A DNA stretch of 64,000 nt from the NCBI RefSeq assembly GCF_001895025.1, contig NZ_BCXI01000011.1:1-64000 (forward strand), read 5' to 3'. The stretch is from Rhodococcus zopfii NBRC 100606 = JCM 9919. Lineage in GTDB: Bacteria; Actinomycetota; Actinomycetes; Mycobacteriales; Mycobacteriaceae. Shown piece after piece: positions 32,887 to 43,027 of this stretch (the first letter of the stretch is position 1; the number at the start of each line of letters is the position of its first letter). Position numbers and translations under genes: made by a program. Under the pieces are notes generated by a model that was not told the origin of the DNA, ran no database searches, and saw nothing but the letters and a program-made list of their open reading frames with translations.

Positions 32887-35800
32887 GTGGCAGATCAAGT
32901 GCCGCCGGACAACAATTCCACCGAAGCCGCAGCGGAGCTGCCCGCGAAGATTCGCGTGCACGCCCTCGCCAAGCTGCTCGGATTGACGAGCAAGCAGGTC
33001 ATCGCGAAGGCGGCCGAGTTCGGCCACGAGTTGCGCAGCGCACACTCGACCCTTCACCGTGACGCTGCCGAACAGATACGGGACGCGCTGGTCGCACCGG
33101 TGTCGGCGACCGAGGAGACCGCGCCTGCCGCGCAGCCTGAACCCGAGCCTGCGCCGGAAGCACCCGCCGAGCCCGAAGCCGCGCCGGAAGCACCGGCCGA
33201 GCCCGAAGCCGCGCCGGAAGCACCCGCCGAGCCCGAAGCCGCGCCGGAAGCGCCGGCCGAGCCCGAATCACAGGTAGAGGCGGCCCCCGAACCGCAGCTC
33301 GCCGGTCCCGGTTCCCTGTTCACCGCTCCCGTGCAGGACACGCCGCTGTTCGACGTTCCGCAGCCGGCGGCCGCGGCCGAACCGGTCTTCGAAGCCCCGC
33401 TGTTCCTGCAGCCCGAGCTGGCACCCCCCGCCGAGAGCACCCCGCGTCGTCGCCGCACCCGTCGCGGCGCCGAGATGCCGGCCGAACCGGTCGCCGAGAC
33501 CGAAGAGACCGAAGAGACCCTCGTCGAGGGAGAGCCCGCCGAGGTCACCGACGAGAGCGACGAGGAACATCCCCGTCGTCGGCGGCGTGGACGTCGTGGC
33601 CGCGGTCGCGGTCGCGGTGAGACCGCCGAGGGCGAATCCACCGAGGACACCGAAGCCGGCGAGGCGCCGGCCGAGTCGGAGCCGGCGGCAGAGGCAACCG
33701 AGACCCCGGCCGCCGAGAGCGACACGACCGCCGAGGCCGAGGAGGAGTCCGCCGAATCGGAGGAGAGCGCGGCCGAAGACGAGCAGGGTGAGGGCACCTC
33801 GCGGCGCCGTCGCCGTCGCCGTCGCCGCAAGGGCAGCGAGACCGCGGACACCGCCGAGGACGATTCCGTCCCCACCGTCATCCACGAGCGTGAACCGCGT
33901 AGCAAGACCCGTGCCGTCAAGGACGAGGTCCAGGGCATCAGCGGATCGACGCGACTGGAAGCGAAGCGGCAGCGTCGCCGCGACGGCCGGGAGGCCGGAC
34001 GCCGGCGCCCGCCGATCCTCACCGAATCCGAGTTCCTCGCCCGCCGCGAATCGGTCGACCGCGTCATGGTCGTGCGGGAGCGGACCGACGGTGCGCACGC
34101 CGGCATGACCCAGGTCGCGGTACTCGAGGACGGCATCCTCGTCGAGCACTTCGTGACCAGCGCCAATTCGGCCTCCATGGTGGGCAATGTCTACCTGGGT
34201 CGCGTGCAGAACGTGCTCCCCTCAATGGAAGCCGCGTTCATCGACATCGGCCGGGGACGCAACGGCGTCCTGTACGCCGGTGAGGTCAACTGGGACGCCG
34301 CGGGTCTCGGCGGCAACTCCCGCAAGATCGAGCAGGCGCTCAAGCCCGGCGACCAGGTCGTCGTGCAGGTCAGCAAGGACCCGGTGGGACACAAGGGTGC
34401 CCGCCTGACCACACAGATCAGCCTCGCGGGTCGATTCCTGGTGTACGTGCCGGGCGGTTCGTCGACCGGCATCAGCCGCAAGCTGCCGGACACCGAACGC
34501 AAGCGTCTCAAGGAGATCCTGCGTGAGATCGTCCCCGCCGAGGCCGGGGTCATCATCCGCACCGCCGCCGAGGGCGTCAGCGAGGAAGAGCTCTCGCGTG
34601 ACGTGACCCGGCTGCAGACGCAGTGGGCCGCCGTCGAGGAGCAGGCGGCGAAGGCGAAATCGGAGTCGTCCGGCCAGCCCAAGACGCTGTACGAGGAGCC
34701 GGACCTGCTCGTCAAGGTCGTCCGCGACCTGTTCAACGAGGATTTCTCCAAGCTCGTCATCGAGGGCGACAAGTCCTGGCGCACCGTCGAGAACTACATC
34801 CGCACCGTGGCATCGGATCTTCTGCCGCGCGTGGAGCAGTACAGCAACTCGGGCAGCGTCGACGTGTTCGGCGCCCACCGCATCGACGAACAGCTCGCCA
34901 AGGCCCTCGACCGCAAGGTGTGGCTGCCGTCGGGCGGCACGCTGGTCATCGACCGCACCGAAGCCATGACGGTCGTCGACGTCAACACCGGTAAGTTCAC
35001 CGGTGCCGGCGGCAACCTCGAGGAGACGGTCACCCGCAACAACCTGGAGGCGGCCGAGGAGATCGTGCGGCAGATGCGGCTGCGCGACATCGGCGGCATG
35101 ATCGTCGTCGACTTCATCGATATGGTGCTCGAATCGAACCGCGACCTGGTGCTGCGTCGCCTCACCGAGGCGCTCGGACGCGATCGCACCCGTCATCAGG
35201 TGTCCGAGGTCACGTCGCTGGGTCTGGTCCAGATGACCCGCAAGCGGCTCGGTACCGGCCTGGTCGAGGCATTCTCGACCACGTGTGAGCACTGCCACGG
35301 GCGCGGCCTCATCGTTCATTCCGACCCGATCGAATCGAAGCCGGCCGAGGATTCGGGCCGCTCGAAGAGCGAGGGCAGCGGCTCACGTCGCAAGCGCAGC
35401 CGTGATCGCGGGGCCGGCCAGGAGCTGCAGCAGCCACCAGAGCACCAGCCGGCGGCGGAACCCGAGGCTCAGCACCATCCGACACCGGAAGAGGCCGCCG
35501 CCCGCCGGGCGCACCCGGTCGCGCTGGCGATGGCCGCCCACCATGCCACCGAGGAAGACGCCGGGCACGTTGCCGAGGCGGACGGCGAGCATGCTGCCGA
35601 GGCGGGCGCCGCGCACACGCCGGAACCGGCGGTCGCCGAGGAGTCGGTCGCTGCCGACTCGGCGCCGGTTGCCGGCACGGAGACGACGGCCGAGCCTGTC
35701 GCCGGGGCCGTGGTGGACGCGGAGCCGGCCGAGCAGGTCGGGGTGGCCGAAAGCGGGCGGGCAGCGCACGAGCCGGAAACCCGGCAACAGGATGCCCAGC

Positions 35801-36054
35801 AGCCTGAGCCGCCGCGCCGGCGTCGCGCCCGCCGGGTTTCCCGCGCCGCTGCCGCGCCGACCGGGGACAGCGAAAGCGCCGGCACCGTGTTCGTCATTCC
35901 GACGCCTACGGTCGCCGAGGCACCCGCGGCAGCACCCGCACCGGCCGCCGCAGCCGGCGACGGGGACGCCGCGACCGCGGTCGTGGAACGCCGGCCTCGC
36001 CGACGCCGCGCCGCCGGCCGGCCCGCGGGTCCGCCGGTCGACGCCGAAGCATGA
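32887..36054 (+). CDS. rne: Ribonuclease E/G with IF2-N-like N-terminus
   Basis: A 1055-residue endoribonuclease and degradosome scaffold. Residues about 20-70 (KIRVHALAKLLGLTSKQVIA) resemble the IF2 N-terminal domain. A disordered acidic Pro/Ala stretch with a 30-bp repeat follows, then Arg-rich tracts (RRRRRGRRGRGRGRG). The S1 domain starts at about residue 430 (GNVYLGRVQNVLPSMEAAFI). Catalytic Asp residues lie in VVDVNTG (about 699) and VVDFIDM (about 741), and the zinc-link is TCEHCHGRG (about 799). The C-terminal tail is disordered. It precedes rplU-rpmA as usual. Confidence 0.96.
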   Translation: MADQVPPDNNSTEAAAELPAKIRVHALAKLLGLTSKQVIAKAAEFGHELRSAHSTLHRDAAEQIRDALVAPVSATEETAPAAQPEPEPAPEAPAEPEAAPEAPAEPEAAPEAPAEPEAAPEAPAEPESQVEAAPEPQLAGPGSLFTAPVQDTPLFDVPQPAAAAEPVFEAPLFLQPELAPPAESTPRRRRTRRGAEMPAEPVAETEETEETLVEGEPAEVTDESDEEHPRRRRRGRRGRGRGRGETAEGESTEDTEAGEAPAESEPAAEATETPAAESDTTAEAEEESAESEESAAEDEQGEGTSRRRRRRRRRKGSETADTAEDDSVPTVIHEREPRSKTRAVKDEVQGISGSTRLEAKRQRRRDGREAGRRRPPILTESEFLARRESVDRVMVVRERTDGAHAGMTQVAVLEDGILVEHFVTSANSASMVGNVYLGRVQNVLPSMEAAFIDIGRGRNGVLYAGEVNWDAAGLGGNSRKIEQALKPGDQVVVQVSKDPVGHKGARLTTQISLAGRFLVYVPGGSSTGISRKLPDTERKRLKEILREIVPAEAGVIIRTAAEGVSEEELSRDVTRLQTQWAAVEEQAAKAKSESSGQPKTLYEEPDLLVKVVRDLFNEDFSKLVIEGDKSWRTVENYIRTVASDLLPRVEQYSNSGSVDVFGAHRIDEQLAKALDRKVWLPSGGTLVIDRTEAMTVVDVNTGKFTGAGGNLEETVTRNNLEAAEEIVRQMRLRDIGGMIVVDFIDMVLESNRDLVLRRLTEALGRDRTRHQVSEVTSLGLVQMTRKRLGTGLVEAFSTTCEHCHGRGLIVHSDPIESKPAEDSGRSKSEGSGSRRKRSRDRGAGQELQQPPEHQPAAEPEAQHHPTPEEAAARRAHPVALAMAAHHATEEDAGHVAEADGEHAAEAGAAHTPEPAVAEESVAADSAPVAGTETTAEPVAGAVVDAEPAEQVGVAESGRAAHEPETRQQDAQQPEPPRRRRARRVSRAAAAPTGDSESAGTVFVIPTPTVAEAPAAAPAPAAAAGDGDAATAVVERRPRRRRAAGRPAGPPVDAEA
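33151..33270 (+). repeat. Four tandem 30-bp repeats inside rne
   Basis: Units at 33151, 33181, 33211 and 33241 encode APEAPAEPEA repeats (the last ends in Ser). Differences are only synonymous except at the end. Copy number could change by slippage without shifting frame. Confidence 0.9.
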
Positions 36055-36060
36055 GGGATC

Positions 36061-36093
36061 GGTCACCGGCCTGCCGTGTGCGGGCCGGTGACC
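36061..36093 (+). terminator. Hairpin after rne
   Basis: GGTCACCGGCC (36061-36071) pairs with GGCCGGTGACC (36083-36093) around an 11-nt loop, directly after the stop codon. No U tract follows. Confidence 0.6.
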
Positions 36094-36165
36094 GGTGTCT
36101 GCCGGAGGCCGTGCAGGGTCCGCGGTAGGCGTCGGGGGGTGTCCGACACAGTCGGTGTCGCCGGT

Positions 36166-36195
36166 TTGACCCTGGCAGTCACCTTCCCGTAATCT
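36166..36195 (+). promoter_or_regulatory. Promoter of rplU-rpmA
   Basis: TTGACC (36166-36171) and TAATCT (36190-36195) are 18 bases apart and give a start near 36202, leaving a leader of about 150 nt before rplU. This is the clearest sigma-A-type promoter in the window. Confidence 0.7.
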
Positions 36196-36353
36196 TGCAC
36201 AGTCGCTACTCGCGATACAGCCCAGCTGCGCCTGGATTCCGGGAAACCGAGAAATCGGGCAAGACTGCGGGCTCCGAGTCAGCAACCACACAGACCAGTC
36301 GCGCTGCACACCGTGGCGCGAGCACGTTCGAATTAGCAAGGGGTAGCCGTCCG

Positions 36354-36665
36354 ATGGCAACGTACGCGATCGTCAAGACCGGCGGTAAGCAGTACAAGGT
36401 CGCTGAGGGCGACCTCGTCAAGGTCGAGAAGATCGAGGGTGAGCCCGGCACGGCTGTCTCGCTTGCTCCGGTCCTCGTCGTCGACGGGTCCGCGCTGACC
36501 ACCGACGCCGACAAGCTGGCGAAGGTCTCGGTCACCGGTGAGATCGTCGAGCACACCAAGGGCCCGAAGATCCGCATCCACAAGTTCAAGAACAAGACCG
36601 GTTACCACAAGCGCCAGGGCCACCGTCAGAAGCTGACGGTCGTCAAGGTCACCGGCATCAAGTAA
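36354..36665 (+). CDS. rplU: 50S ribosomal protein L21
   Basis: A 103-residue ribosomal protein ([16 protein letters not shown] at the N-terminus, [15 protein letters not shown] near the C-terminus). AAGGGG lies nine bases before the ATG. It is cotranscribed with rpmA, 36 bases apart. Confidence 0.98.
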   Translation: MATYAIVKTGGKQYKVAEGDLVKVEKIEGEPGTAVSLAPVLVVDGSALTTDADKLAKVSVTGEIVEHTKGPKIRIHKFKNKTGYHKRQGHRQKLTVVKVTGIK

Positions 36666-36701
36666 CTCGAACTTCCAGCTTCAACCCCAGGAGGGTTCGT
36701 C

Positions 36702-36965
36702 ATGGCACACAAGAAGGGTGCATCCAGCTCCCGTAACGGTCGCGATTCGAACGCGCAGCGACTCGGCGTCAAGCGTTTCGGCGGCCAGGCCGTCAACGCC
36801 GGCGAGATCCTCGTGCGTCAGCGTGGCACCCATTTCCACCCCGGTGTGAACGTGGGACGCGGCGGCGACGACACGCTGTTCGCCCTGGCTACCGGCTCGG
36901 TCGAGTTCGGTACCAAGCGCGGTCGTAAGACCGTGAACATCGTTCCGGTCGCGGCAGACGCCTGA
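36702..36965 (+). CDS. rpmA: 50S ribosomal protein L27
   Basis: An 87-residue ribosomal protein at the peptidyl-transferase centre. [20 protein letters not shown] is the standard N-terminus with no cleavable extension, unlike Firmicutes. AGGAGG precedes the ATG. It is followed by a strong terminator. Confidence 0.98.
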   Translation: MAHKKGASSSRNGRDSNAQRLGVKRFGGQAVNAGEILVRQRGTHFHPGVNVGRGGDDTLFALATGSVEFGTKRGRKTVNIVPVAADA

Positions 36966-37014
36966 TCTGCCGTCCGATTCGGACTCTGCGAGGTCTTCCT
37001 CGCGACATACTCCC

Positions 37015-37062
37015 AGTAGGGGCGGACCAGGGTCGTATACCCCGGTCCGCCCCTACTGTTTT
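37015..37062 (+). terminator. Rho-independent terminator after rpmA
   Basis: AGTAGGGGCGGACC (37015-37028) and GGTCCGCCCCTACT (37044-37057) are perfect 14-bp arms, followed by GTTTT. This separates rplU-rpmA from obg. Confidence 0.9.
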
Positions 37063-37118
37063 CGTTTCACCCCGATTTCGAATGTCACCGGTTTTTCCGG
37101 ACGGAGAGAGGTCCACCC

Positions 37119-38576
37119 ATGTCCCGCTTCATCGACCGGGTGGTGCTGCACGTCAGCGCCGGCAAGGGCGGCAACGGTTGCGCCTCCGTCCATCGAGAGA
37201 AGTTCAAGCCGCTGGGCGGCCCCGACGGCGGTAACGGAGGCAACGGCGGCGACGTGATCCTCGAAGTGGATGGCAACGTGCACACGCTGCTCGACTTCCA
37301 CTTCCATCAGCACGCCAAAGCCACCAACGGGGCACAGGGCGCGGGCAGCAACCGCGACGGCGCCAACGGCGGCGACCTCGTGCTCAAGGTGCCCGACGGC
37401 ACCGTCGTCCTCGACTCCGACGGCAAGGTGCTCGCCGATCTCATCGGCGTCGGCAACCGGTTCGTCGCGGCGCAGGGCGGCCGCGGTGGTCTCGGCAACG
37501 CCGCGCTCGCGTCGAAGGCCCGCAAGGCCCCCGGCTTCGCCCTGCTCGGCGAGGAAGGCGAGGAACGCGACCTCGTCCTCGAACTCAAATCGGTCGCCGA
37601 CGTGGGCCTCGTCGGATTCCCGTCTGCGGGCAAGTCGTCGCTGGTGTCGGTGCTGTCCGCGGCGAAGCCGAAGATCGCCGACTACCCGTTCACCACGCTG
37701 GTGCCGAACCTCGGGGTCGTGCAGTCGGGCGACACCACCTTCACCGTCGCGGACGTACCCGGTCTGATACCGGGCGCGAGCGAAGGCCGCGGCCTGGGCC
37801 TGGACTTCCTGCGGCACATCGAACGCTGCGCGGTGCTCGCGCACGTCGTCGACTGTGCGACCCTCGAGCCGGGCCGCGACCCGATCTCCGACATCGACGC
37901 CCTCGAAGCGGAACTCTCCGCCTACCAGCCGGCGCTGTCGGGGGACAGCAGCCTCGGTGACCTCGCCGACCGGCCCCGCATCGTCATCCTGAACAAGGCC
38001 GACGTGCCCGACGCCGCGGAACTCGCCGAATTCGTCACCCCGGAACTCGAAGCCCGCGGGTGGCCCGTGTTCACCATCTCCGCGGTCAGCCGCGACGGTC
38101 TGCGTCCGCTGACGTTCGCGTTGGCCCGGATGGTCGAGGACTACCGGGCCGCGCATCCGGCGGCTGCGCCGAAGCGCCCGGTCATCCGGCCCGTCGCCCG
38201 CGACGAATCCGGCTTCAGCGTCATCGCCGACCCGGAGACCCCCGGCGGCTTCATCGTCCGCGGCACCCGGCCGGAACGGTGGGTGCGGCAGACCGCGTTC
38301 GACAACGACGAGGCCGTCGGCTACCTCGCCGACCGGCTCGCGCGTCTCGGCGTCGAGGACGAACTGGTCAAGCAGGGCGCCGAACCGGGCTGCTACGTCA
38401 CCATCGGCGACGTCAGCTTCGAATGGGAACCGCAGACGCAGGCCGGTGTCGACATCGTGCCGACCGGCCGCGGCACCGATGCCCGCCTCGACCAGGTCGA
38501 CCGCGTCGGCGCATCCGAGCGTCGCCACGCGAAGAAGGTGCGTCGTGGTCTCGCCACCGACGACGACGAGTTCTAG
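37119..38576 (+). CDS. obg: GTPase Obg/CgtA
   Basis: A 485-residue GTPase for ribosome assembly and stress signalling. The glycine-rich Obg fold (residues 1-158, with [14 protein letters not shown]) leads into the G domain: GFPSAGKSS (P-loop, about 167), DVPG (about 214), NKAD (about 291). A C-terminal OCT domain ([12 protein letters not shown], then ERWVRQTAF) follows. ATG start with GGAG upstream. Size is normal for actinobacteria. Confidence 0.97.
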   Translation: MSRFIDRVVLHVSAGKGGNGCASVHREKFKPLGGPDGGNGGNGGDVILEVDGNVHTLLDFHFHQHAKATNGAQGAGSNRDGANGGDLVLKVPDGTVVLDSDGKVLADLIGVGNRFVAAQGGRGGLGNAALASKARKAPGFALLGEEGEERDLVLELKSVADVGLVGFPSAGKSSLVSVLSAAKPKIADYPFTTLVPNLGVVQSGDTTFTVADVPGLIPGASEGRGLGLDFLRHIERCAVLAHVVDCATLEPGRDPISDIDALEAELSAYQPALSGDSSLGDLADRPRIVILNKADVPDAAELAEFVTPELEARGWPVFTISAVSRDGLRPLTFALARMVEDYRAAHPAAAPKRPVIRPVARDESGFSVIADPETPGGFIVRGTRPERWVRQTAFDNDEAVGYLADRLARLGVEDELVKQGAEPGCYVTIGDVSFEWEPQTQAGVDIVPTGRGTDARLDQVDRVGASERRHAKKVRRGLATDDDEF

Positions 38577-38611
38577 ATCGGCGCACACCCGAAAGGCAGG
38601 CCAGATCCACC

Positions 38612-39712
38612 GTGAGCGACACCCGTGAGGTCATCGCTTCAGCACGTCGCGTAGTCGTCAAGATCGGCTCGTCGGCCATCACCAGCGTCGTCGGTGGCCT
38701 CGACCGTGACCGCCTCGATCGGCTCGTCGACGCGATCGAGGCCCGCATGCGGGCCGGGTCCGACGTCACGGTCGTGTCCTCCGGCGCGGTCGGGGCCGGT
38801 CTCGCCCCGCTCGGGCTGACCAGCCGTCCCCGCGACCTGGCCACCAAGCAGGCCGCGGCCAGCGTCGGCCAGCTTGCGCTCGCCCACGCGTGGGGCACGT
38901 CCTTCGCCCGCTACGGACGGACCGTCGGCCAGGTGCTGCTCACCGCCGACGACATCGCCCGCCGCACCCAGCACCGCAACGCGCAGCGCACCCTGGACCG
39001 GCTGCGCGCCCTGCACGCCGTTCCGGTCGTCAACGAGAACGACACGGTCGCGACCACGGAACTGCGGTTCGGCGACAACGACCGGCTCGCCGCGCTCGTC
39101 TCGCATCTCGTGGGTGCCGACGCGCTGATCCTGCTCTCGGACGTGGACGGTCTCTACGACGGCGATCCCCGCAAAGGCAACGCCACGCTGATCCCCGAGG
39201 TCACCAGCCCCGAGGACCTCGACGGGGTGGTCGCCGGATCCGGTGGCGCGCTCGGCACCGGGGGGATGGCATCGAAACTGTCCGCGGCCCGACTGGCGGC
39301 CGACTCGGGTGTGCCGGTGCTGCTCACCGCCGCGGCTCGGGCCGATCGGGCACTCACCGCCGCGGATGTCGGCACCGCGTTCTCGGCCCGCCCGAATCGC
39401 ATGTCCGCCCGCACGTTCTGGGTGCGGCACGCCGCCGACACCCACGGCGAACTGCACCTGGACGCCGGGGCGGTCCGCGCCGTCGTCGAACGCCGGCGGT
39501 CGCTGCTGCCCGCGGGCGTCACAGGGATGAGCGGATCGTTCCACGCCGGGGACGTCGTCGGGCTGGTCGGGCCGGACGGTCGGACCGTGGCGCGCGGCGT
39601 CGTCGCGTACGACGCGAGCGAACTGGATTTCATGATCGGTTTCTCGACGCAGCAGCTCCCGCCGGATCTGCAGCGGCCCGTGGTGCACGCCGACGACCTG
39701 GCGCGCCTCTAG
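38612..39712 (+). CDS. proB: Glutamate 5-kinase
   Basis: A 366-residue amino-acid kinase, the first step of proline synthesis. [11 protein letters not shown] at the N-terminus, the ATP/glutamate sites [19 protein letters not shown] (about 140-158) and [10 protein letters not shown] (about 176-185) are clear. A PUA domain covers about 280-355. GTG start with AAAGG upstream, 35 bases after obg, a fixed actinobacterial pair. proA is not adjacent. Confidence 0.96.
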   Translation: MSDTREVIASARRVVVKIGSSAITSVVGGLDRDRLDRLVDAIEARMRAGSDVTVVSSGAVGAGLAPLGLTSRPRDLATKQAAASVGQLALAHAWGTSFARYGRTVGQVLLTADDIARRTQHRNAQRTLDRLRALHAVPVVNENDTVATTELRFGDNDRLAALVSHLVGADALILLSDVDGLYDGDPRKGNATLIPEVTSPEDLDGVVAGSGGALGTGGMASKLSAARLAADSGVPVLLTAAARADRALTAADVGTAFSARPNRMSARTFWVRHAADTHGELHLDAGAVRAVVERRRSLLPAGVTGMSGSFHAGDVVGLVGPDGRTVARGVVAYDASELDFMIGFSTQQLPPDLQRPVVHADDLARL

Positions 39713-39734
39713 GGTCCCGTTCGGGACTGTCCGT

Positions 39735-40571
39735 TCAGGACGCGGCCCGTAGCGGTGTCGCGGCCAGGGCGGCGAGGGTTTCCGAACAGCCGGCGTCGAC
39801 CCGCATGTCCGCGAAGCGGTCGCCGCGGGTCTGCCCGCGGTTGACGATCACGATCGGTTTACCATCCGCGGCGGCCTTCCACACAAAACGCAGCCCGGAC
39901 TGCACCGCAAGAGAACTGCCCGCCACGAGCAGCGCGTCGGCCTCCTCGACGAGCGCGAAGGCCCGCTCGACGCGGTCGCCGGGCACGAACTCGCCGAAGT
40001 ACACGATGTCGGGTTTGAGCATGCCACCACACTGCACACAGTCGACGACCCGGAACTCGTCGGTGTTCGCGACCACCGCGTCGGCGTCCGGTGCGACCTC
40101 CGAACCCGTTGTCGCCCGGACATGTTCGAGAAATCCGGGGTTGGCCTCGGTGAGGAGTTCGGAGAGGGTGAACCGTGAGATGCGATGGTCGCAGGCCAGG
40201 CAGCGCACTTGCGCATAGGTGCCGTGCAGGTCCACGACGCGGCGGCTGCCGGCCTTGGTGTGCAGCAGATCCACGTTCTGGGTGATCACTCCGAGCACCG
40301 TGCCGCGGTGCTCGAGTGCGGCGAGCGCGCGATGCCCGTCGTTGGGGCGGGCGGCGTCCATGTGGCGCCAGCCGACGTGATTGCGCGCCCAATAGCGGCG
40401 GCGGAACACCGGATCGCCGACGAACTGCTGGAATGTCATCGGGTTACGCGGGGGAGAGGCCGGGCTCCGATAATCCGGGATGCCGGAATCGGTGCTGAGC
40501 CCGGCGCCGGTGAGAACCGCGACCCGACGCCCGGCCAGCAGCGAGTGCAATTCGTCGATCACGCCGTCCAC
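39735..40571 (-). CDS. NAD-dependent protein deacylase (sirtuin)
   Basis: A 278-residue Sir2-family enzyme that removes acyl groups from lysine using NAD. Motifs are GAGLSTDSGIPDYRSP (about 22-37), TQNVDLLHTKAG (about 97-108), the catalytic His in DLHGTY (about 116), and four zinc Cys in CLAC (124-127) and CVQCGG (178-183). The long NAD-site loop and NVDLLH place it with Sir2 rather than a pseudo form. GTG at 40571. Divergent from a LigD-like polymerase, 63 bases apart. Confidence 0.92.
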   Translation of the reverse strand: MDGVIDELHSLLAGRRVAVLTGAGLSTDSGIPDYRSPASPPRNPMTFQQFVGDPVFRRRYWARNHVGWRHMDAARPNDGHRALAALEHRGTVLGVITQNVDLLHTKAGSRRVVDLHGTYAQVRCLACDHRISRFTLSELLTEANPGFLEHVRATTGSEVAPDADAVVANTDEFRVVDCVQCGGMLKPDIVYFGEFVPGDRVERAFALVEEADALLVAGSSLAVQSGLRFVWKAAADGKPIVIVNRGQTRGDRFADMRVDAGCSETLAALAATPLRAAS

Positions 40572-40634
40572 GGTAGCGCGACCCGATCCGCGCGTTCCGT
40601 CCCGCGCGCCGCCGACAGTGAACACAATGGACCG

Positions 40635-41597
40635 ATGGCACCGACCGGCAAGTCGTCCGACGCCGTCGAACTGGTCGTCGGCGACCGCACCGTGCGCCTG
40701 TCCCATCCGGACCGCGTGTACTTTCCGCAGACGGGCGCGACGAAGCTGGACCTGGCCCGCTACTACCTGGCGGTCGGCGACGGCATCGTGCGGGCGCTGC
40801 GGGAGCGGCCGTGCATGCTGCACCGCTTCCCGGACGGGCTCGCCGGCGACAAGGTGCACCAGAAGCGGCTGCCGCGCGGCGCTCCCGACTGGGTGCAGAC
40901 CGTGCAGGTCCACTTCCCGCGCTACGACCGGTACGCCGACGAACTGTGCGTCACCCACCTCGCGGACGTGGTGTGGGCAGTGCAGATGTCCACGGTCGAG
41001 TTCCATCCGTGGAACTCGCGCCGTGCGGACGTCGAACGTCCCGACGAGTGGCGCATCGATCTGGATCCGATGCCGCAGTGCGATTTCGGCACCGTGCGGC
41101 GTGTCGCGGGTGTCGTGCACGAGGTGCTCGACGAGCTGGGGGCGACCGGGTGGCCGAAGACATCCGGTGGTCAGGGCCTGCACGTGTATGTGCGGATCGA
41201 CCCGCGGTGGGAGTTCGGGGACGTGCGCCGGGCCGCGCTCGCGTTCGCGCGGGAAGTCGAACGGCGTGTCCCGGAGGACGTCACCACCACGTGGTGGCGC
41301 AAGGACCGGGACCCCACGAAGCTGTTCGTCGACTACAACCAGAACGCCCGCGACCACACGATCGCCGCGGCCTACTCGGTCCGCGGGGTTCCGGAGGCGA
41401 CGGTCTCGACACCGGTCACGTGGGACGAGATCGACCACGTCGACCCTCGCGACCTCACGATCCGCACGGTCCCGGACCGGTTCGCGGAACTGGGCGATCT
41501 GCACGCGGGGATCGACGACGCGGTGTTCGCGCTCGATCCGCTGCTGGAGTGGGCGGAACGGGACGAGGCTGCCGGTCTCGCCGAACCGGGTCAGTAA
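40635..41597 (+). CDS. LigD-like primase-polymerase domain protein
   Basis: A 320-residue stand-alone archaeo-eukaryotic primase-type polymerase, as in the polymerase module of LigD and mycobacterial Prim-Pol proteins. Motifs are EFHPWNSR (about 118), the metal site RIDLDPMP (about 140), and TSGGQGLHVYVRI (about 176). No ligase or nuclease domain is attached. It may act in NHEJ or lesion bypass with a separate ligase. It converges with and overlaps the next gene by seven bases. Confidence 0.9.
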   Translation: MAPTGKSSDAVELVVGDRTVRLSHPDRVYFPQTGATKLDLARYYLAVGDGIVRALRERPCMLHRFPDGLAGDKVHQKRLPRGAPDWVQTVQVHFPRYDRYADELCVTHLADVVWAVQMSTVEFHPWNSRRADVERPDEWRIDLDPMPQCDFGTVRRVAGVVHEVLDELGATGWPKTSGGQGLHVYVRIDPRWEFGDVRRAALAFAREVERRVPEDVTTTWWRKDRDPTKLFVDYNQNARDHTIAAAYSVRGVPEATVSTPVTWDEIDHVDPRDLTIRTVPDRFAELGDLHAGIDDAVFALDPLLEWAERDEAAGLAEPGQ

Positions 41598-42526
41598 CCC
41601 GCGCTGGAATCGATGATCGCGGCGAGTTCGGCGCCGGACGCGAAGCGGGTGACATTTTCGACGACATGTTCGGCGAAGGCGGGCACCCGCAGGGCGGGCG
41701 GGTTCGAATCGTGCGGGGTGATGATCACGTTCGGCAGCGACCACAGGGGATGGCCGTCCGGGAGGGGTTCGGGATCGGTGACGTCGAGACCTGCACCGGC
41801 GATCGCGCCGGTGGAGAGCGCGTCGACGAGCGCGTCGGTGTCCACGAGTGATCCGCGGGCGACGTTGATCACCCATGCCGTGGGCTTCATCGCCGCGAAC
41901 TGGCGGGCACCGACGAGTCGCACGGTTTTCGCGGTCGCAGGCGCGGCGACCACGAAATGATCTGCGGCGGACCAGAGTTCGTCGATCCGGTCGACGGGGA
42001 GGGTTTCGGCGGCGCCCGGTACCGGGCGGCCGGCGCGGGTCACCGCCAGCGACTGCGCGCCGATCCCGGCCAGCATCGGGATCAGGGCCCGGCCGATGCC
42101 GCCGGCGCCGATGATGCCGACGACCGCGCCACGCAGCGTGCCGAGCTTGGGGTAGAACTCCGTCGGCGTCCACGACGACGCGGCCAGGTGGGCGGGCAGC
42201 GCCCGCACCCCGGCCAGGAGCAGCGCCAGAGCATGCTCGGCGACCGTCGCGGCATAGGCGCCGGCCGCGGAGGTCCAGGTCACCTGCGGATGCGCCTTCA
42301 CGGTCCCGGCCGCGAACCACTCCTCGACGCCCGCAGCGGGCAACTGCACCCAGCGCACCGACTCGGGCAGCAGTTCCGGAAACCCGGCGGGACCGCCGGT
42401 CCACACCAGCGCGTCCGGTTGCTCGTCGAGCCGACACGGCACGCCGCCGCCCCGCACGACCGCCCGGTCGAACAATTCGTCCGGATCGGGGCCGACGGCG
42501 ATGCGGGGCGGACGCGTGAAGGTCAT
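41591..42526 (-). CDS. D-isomer specific 2-hydroxyacid dehydrogenase
   Basis: A 311-residue NAD-dependent dehydrogenase. The Rossmann motif is GIIGAGGIGRAL (about 137-148). The catalytic Arg is in VINVARGSLVD (about 218), the Glu in DPEPLPDGHPLW (about 248) and the His in ITPHDSN (about 267). Substrate unknown. It follows ectC on the same strand, 50 bases after its stop, so it may be read with ectABC, but it is not the ectoine hydroxylase EctD. Confidence 0.9.
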   Translation of the reverse strand: MTFTRPPRIAVGPDPDELFDRAVVRGGGVPCRLDEQPDALVWTGGPAGFPELLPESVRWVQLPAAGVEEWFAAGTVKAHPQVTWTSAAGAYAATVAEHALALLLAGVRALPAHLAASSWTPTEFYPKLGTLRGAVVGIIGAGGIGRALIPMLAGIGAQSLAVTRAGRPVPGAAETLPVDRIDELWSAADHFVVAAPATAKTVRLVGARQFAAMKPTAWVINVARGSLVDTDALVDALSTGAIAGAGLDVTDPEPLPDGHPLWSLPNVIITPHDSNPPALRVPAFAEHVVENVTRFASGAELAAIIDSSAGY

Positions 42527-42576
42527 GGTCTCGACTCTATTCGCGCGCCCGCCCCGGGTCATCTCGTGCCGGGTGC

Positions 42577-42972
42577 TCAGACGACCTCGACGAGCGGGTA
42601 GACGCCGTTCTCGTCGTGGACTTCCCGTCCGGTGACGGGCGGATTGAACACGCACAGCATCCGCATCCGGGTATCCGGCTCGACGCGATGCCGCTCGTGA
42701 CCGTTCAGCAGGTACATCGTGCCCGGCGCCAGCGGGTACACGCTGCCGGTCTCGAGATCGGTGAGCGTGCCCGTGCCCTCGACGAGCCACACCGCCTCGA
42801 CGTGGTTCGCGTAGTGGAATTCGTTGACGGTGCCCGCTTCGATGGTCGTTTCGTGGAACGAGAACCCGACGCGGTCACCGCCGAGCACGATGCGCTTGCT
42901 GCGCCAGTTCCCGTTCTCGGCCTCGACGTCGCGTTCGGTGCCGGTGATCCCCTCGGTGGTGCGTACGATCAT
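42577..42972 (-). CDS. ectC: L-ectoine synthase
   Basis: A 131-residue cupin-fold cyclase that closes N-gamma-acetyl-diaminobutyrate to ectoine. [16 protein letters not shown] at the N-terminus, [19 protein letters not shown] and YLLNGHERH in the middle match EctC. It is third in ectABC, on the minus strand, 55 bases after ectB. A standard osmolyte operon. Confidence 0.96.
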   Translation of the reverse strand: MIVRTTEGITGTERDVEAENGNWRSKRIVLGGDRVGFSFHETTIEAGTVNEFHYANHVEAVWLVEGTGTLTDLETGSVYPLAPGTMYLLNGHERHRVEPDTRMRMLCVFNPPVTGREVHDENGVYPLVEVV

Positions 42973-43027
42973 GAAATATCCTCTGCTGTAAAGAGTTGCG
43001 CGGAGAAGCCGCGCGGGCGGGACGCGA

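Noticed and set aside
25974-33270. Tandem repeats at 25974-26021 and 33151-33270 as CRISPR
   Set aside because: Units are contiguous without spacers, only three or four copies, and one set is in frame inside rne.
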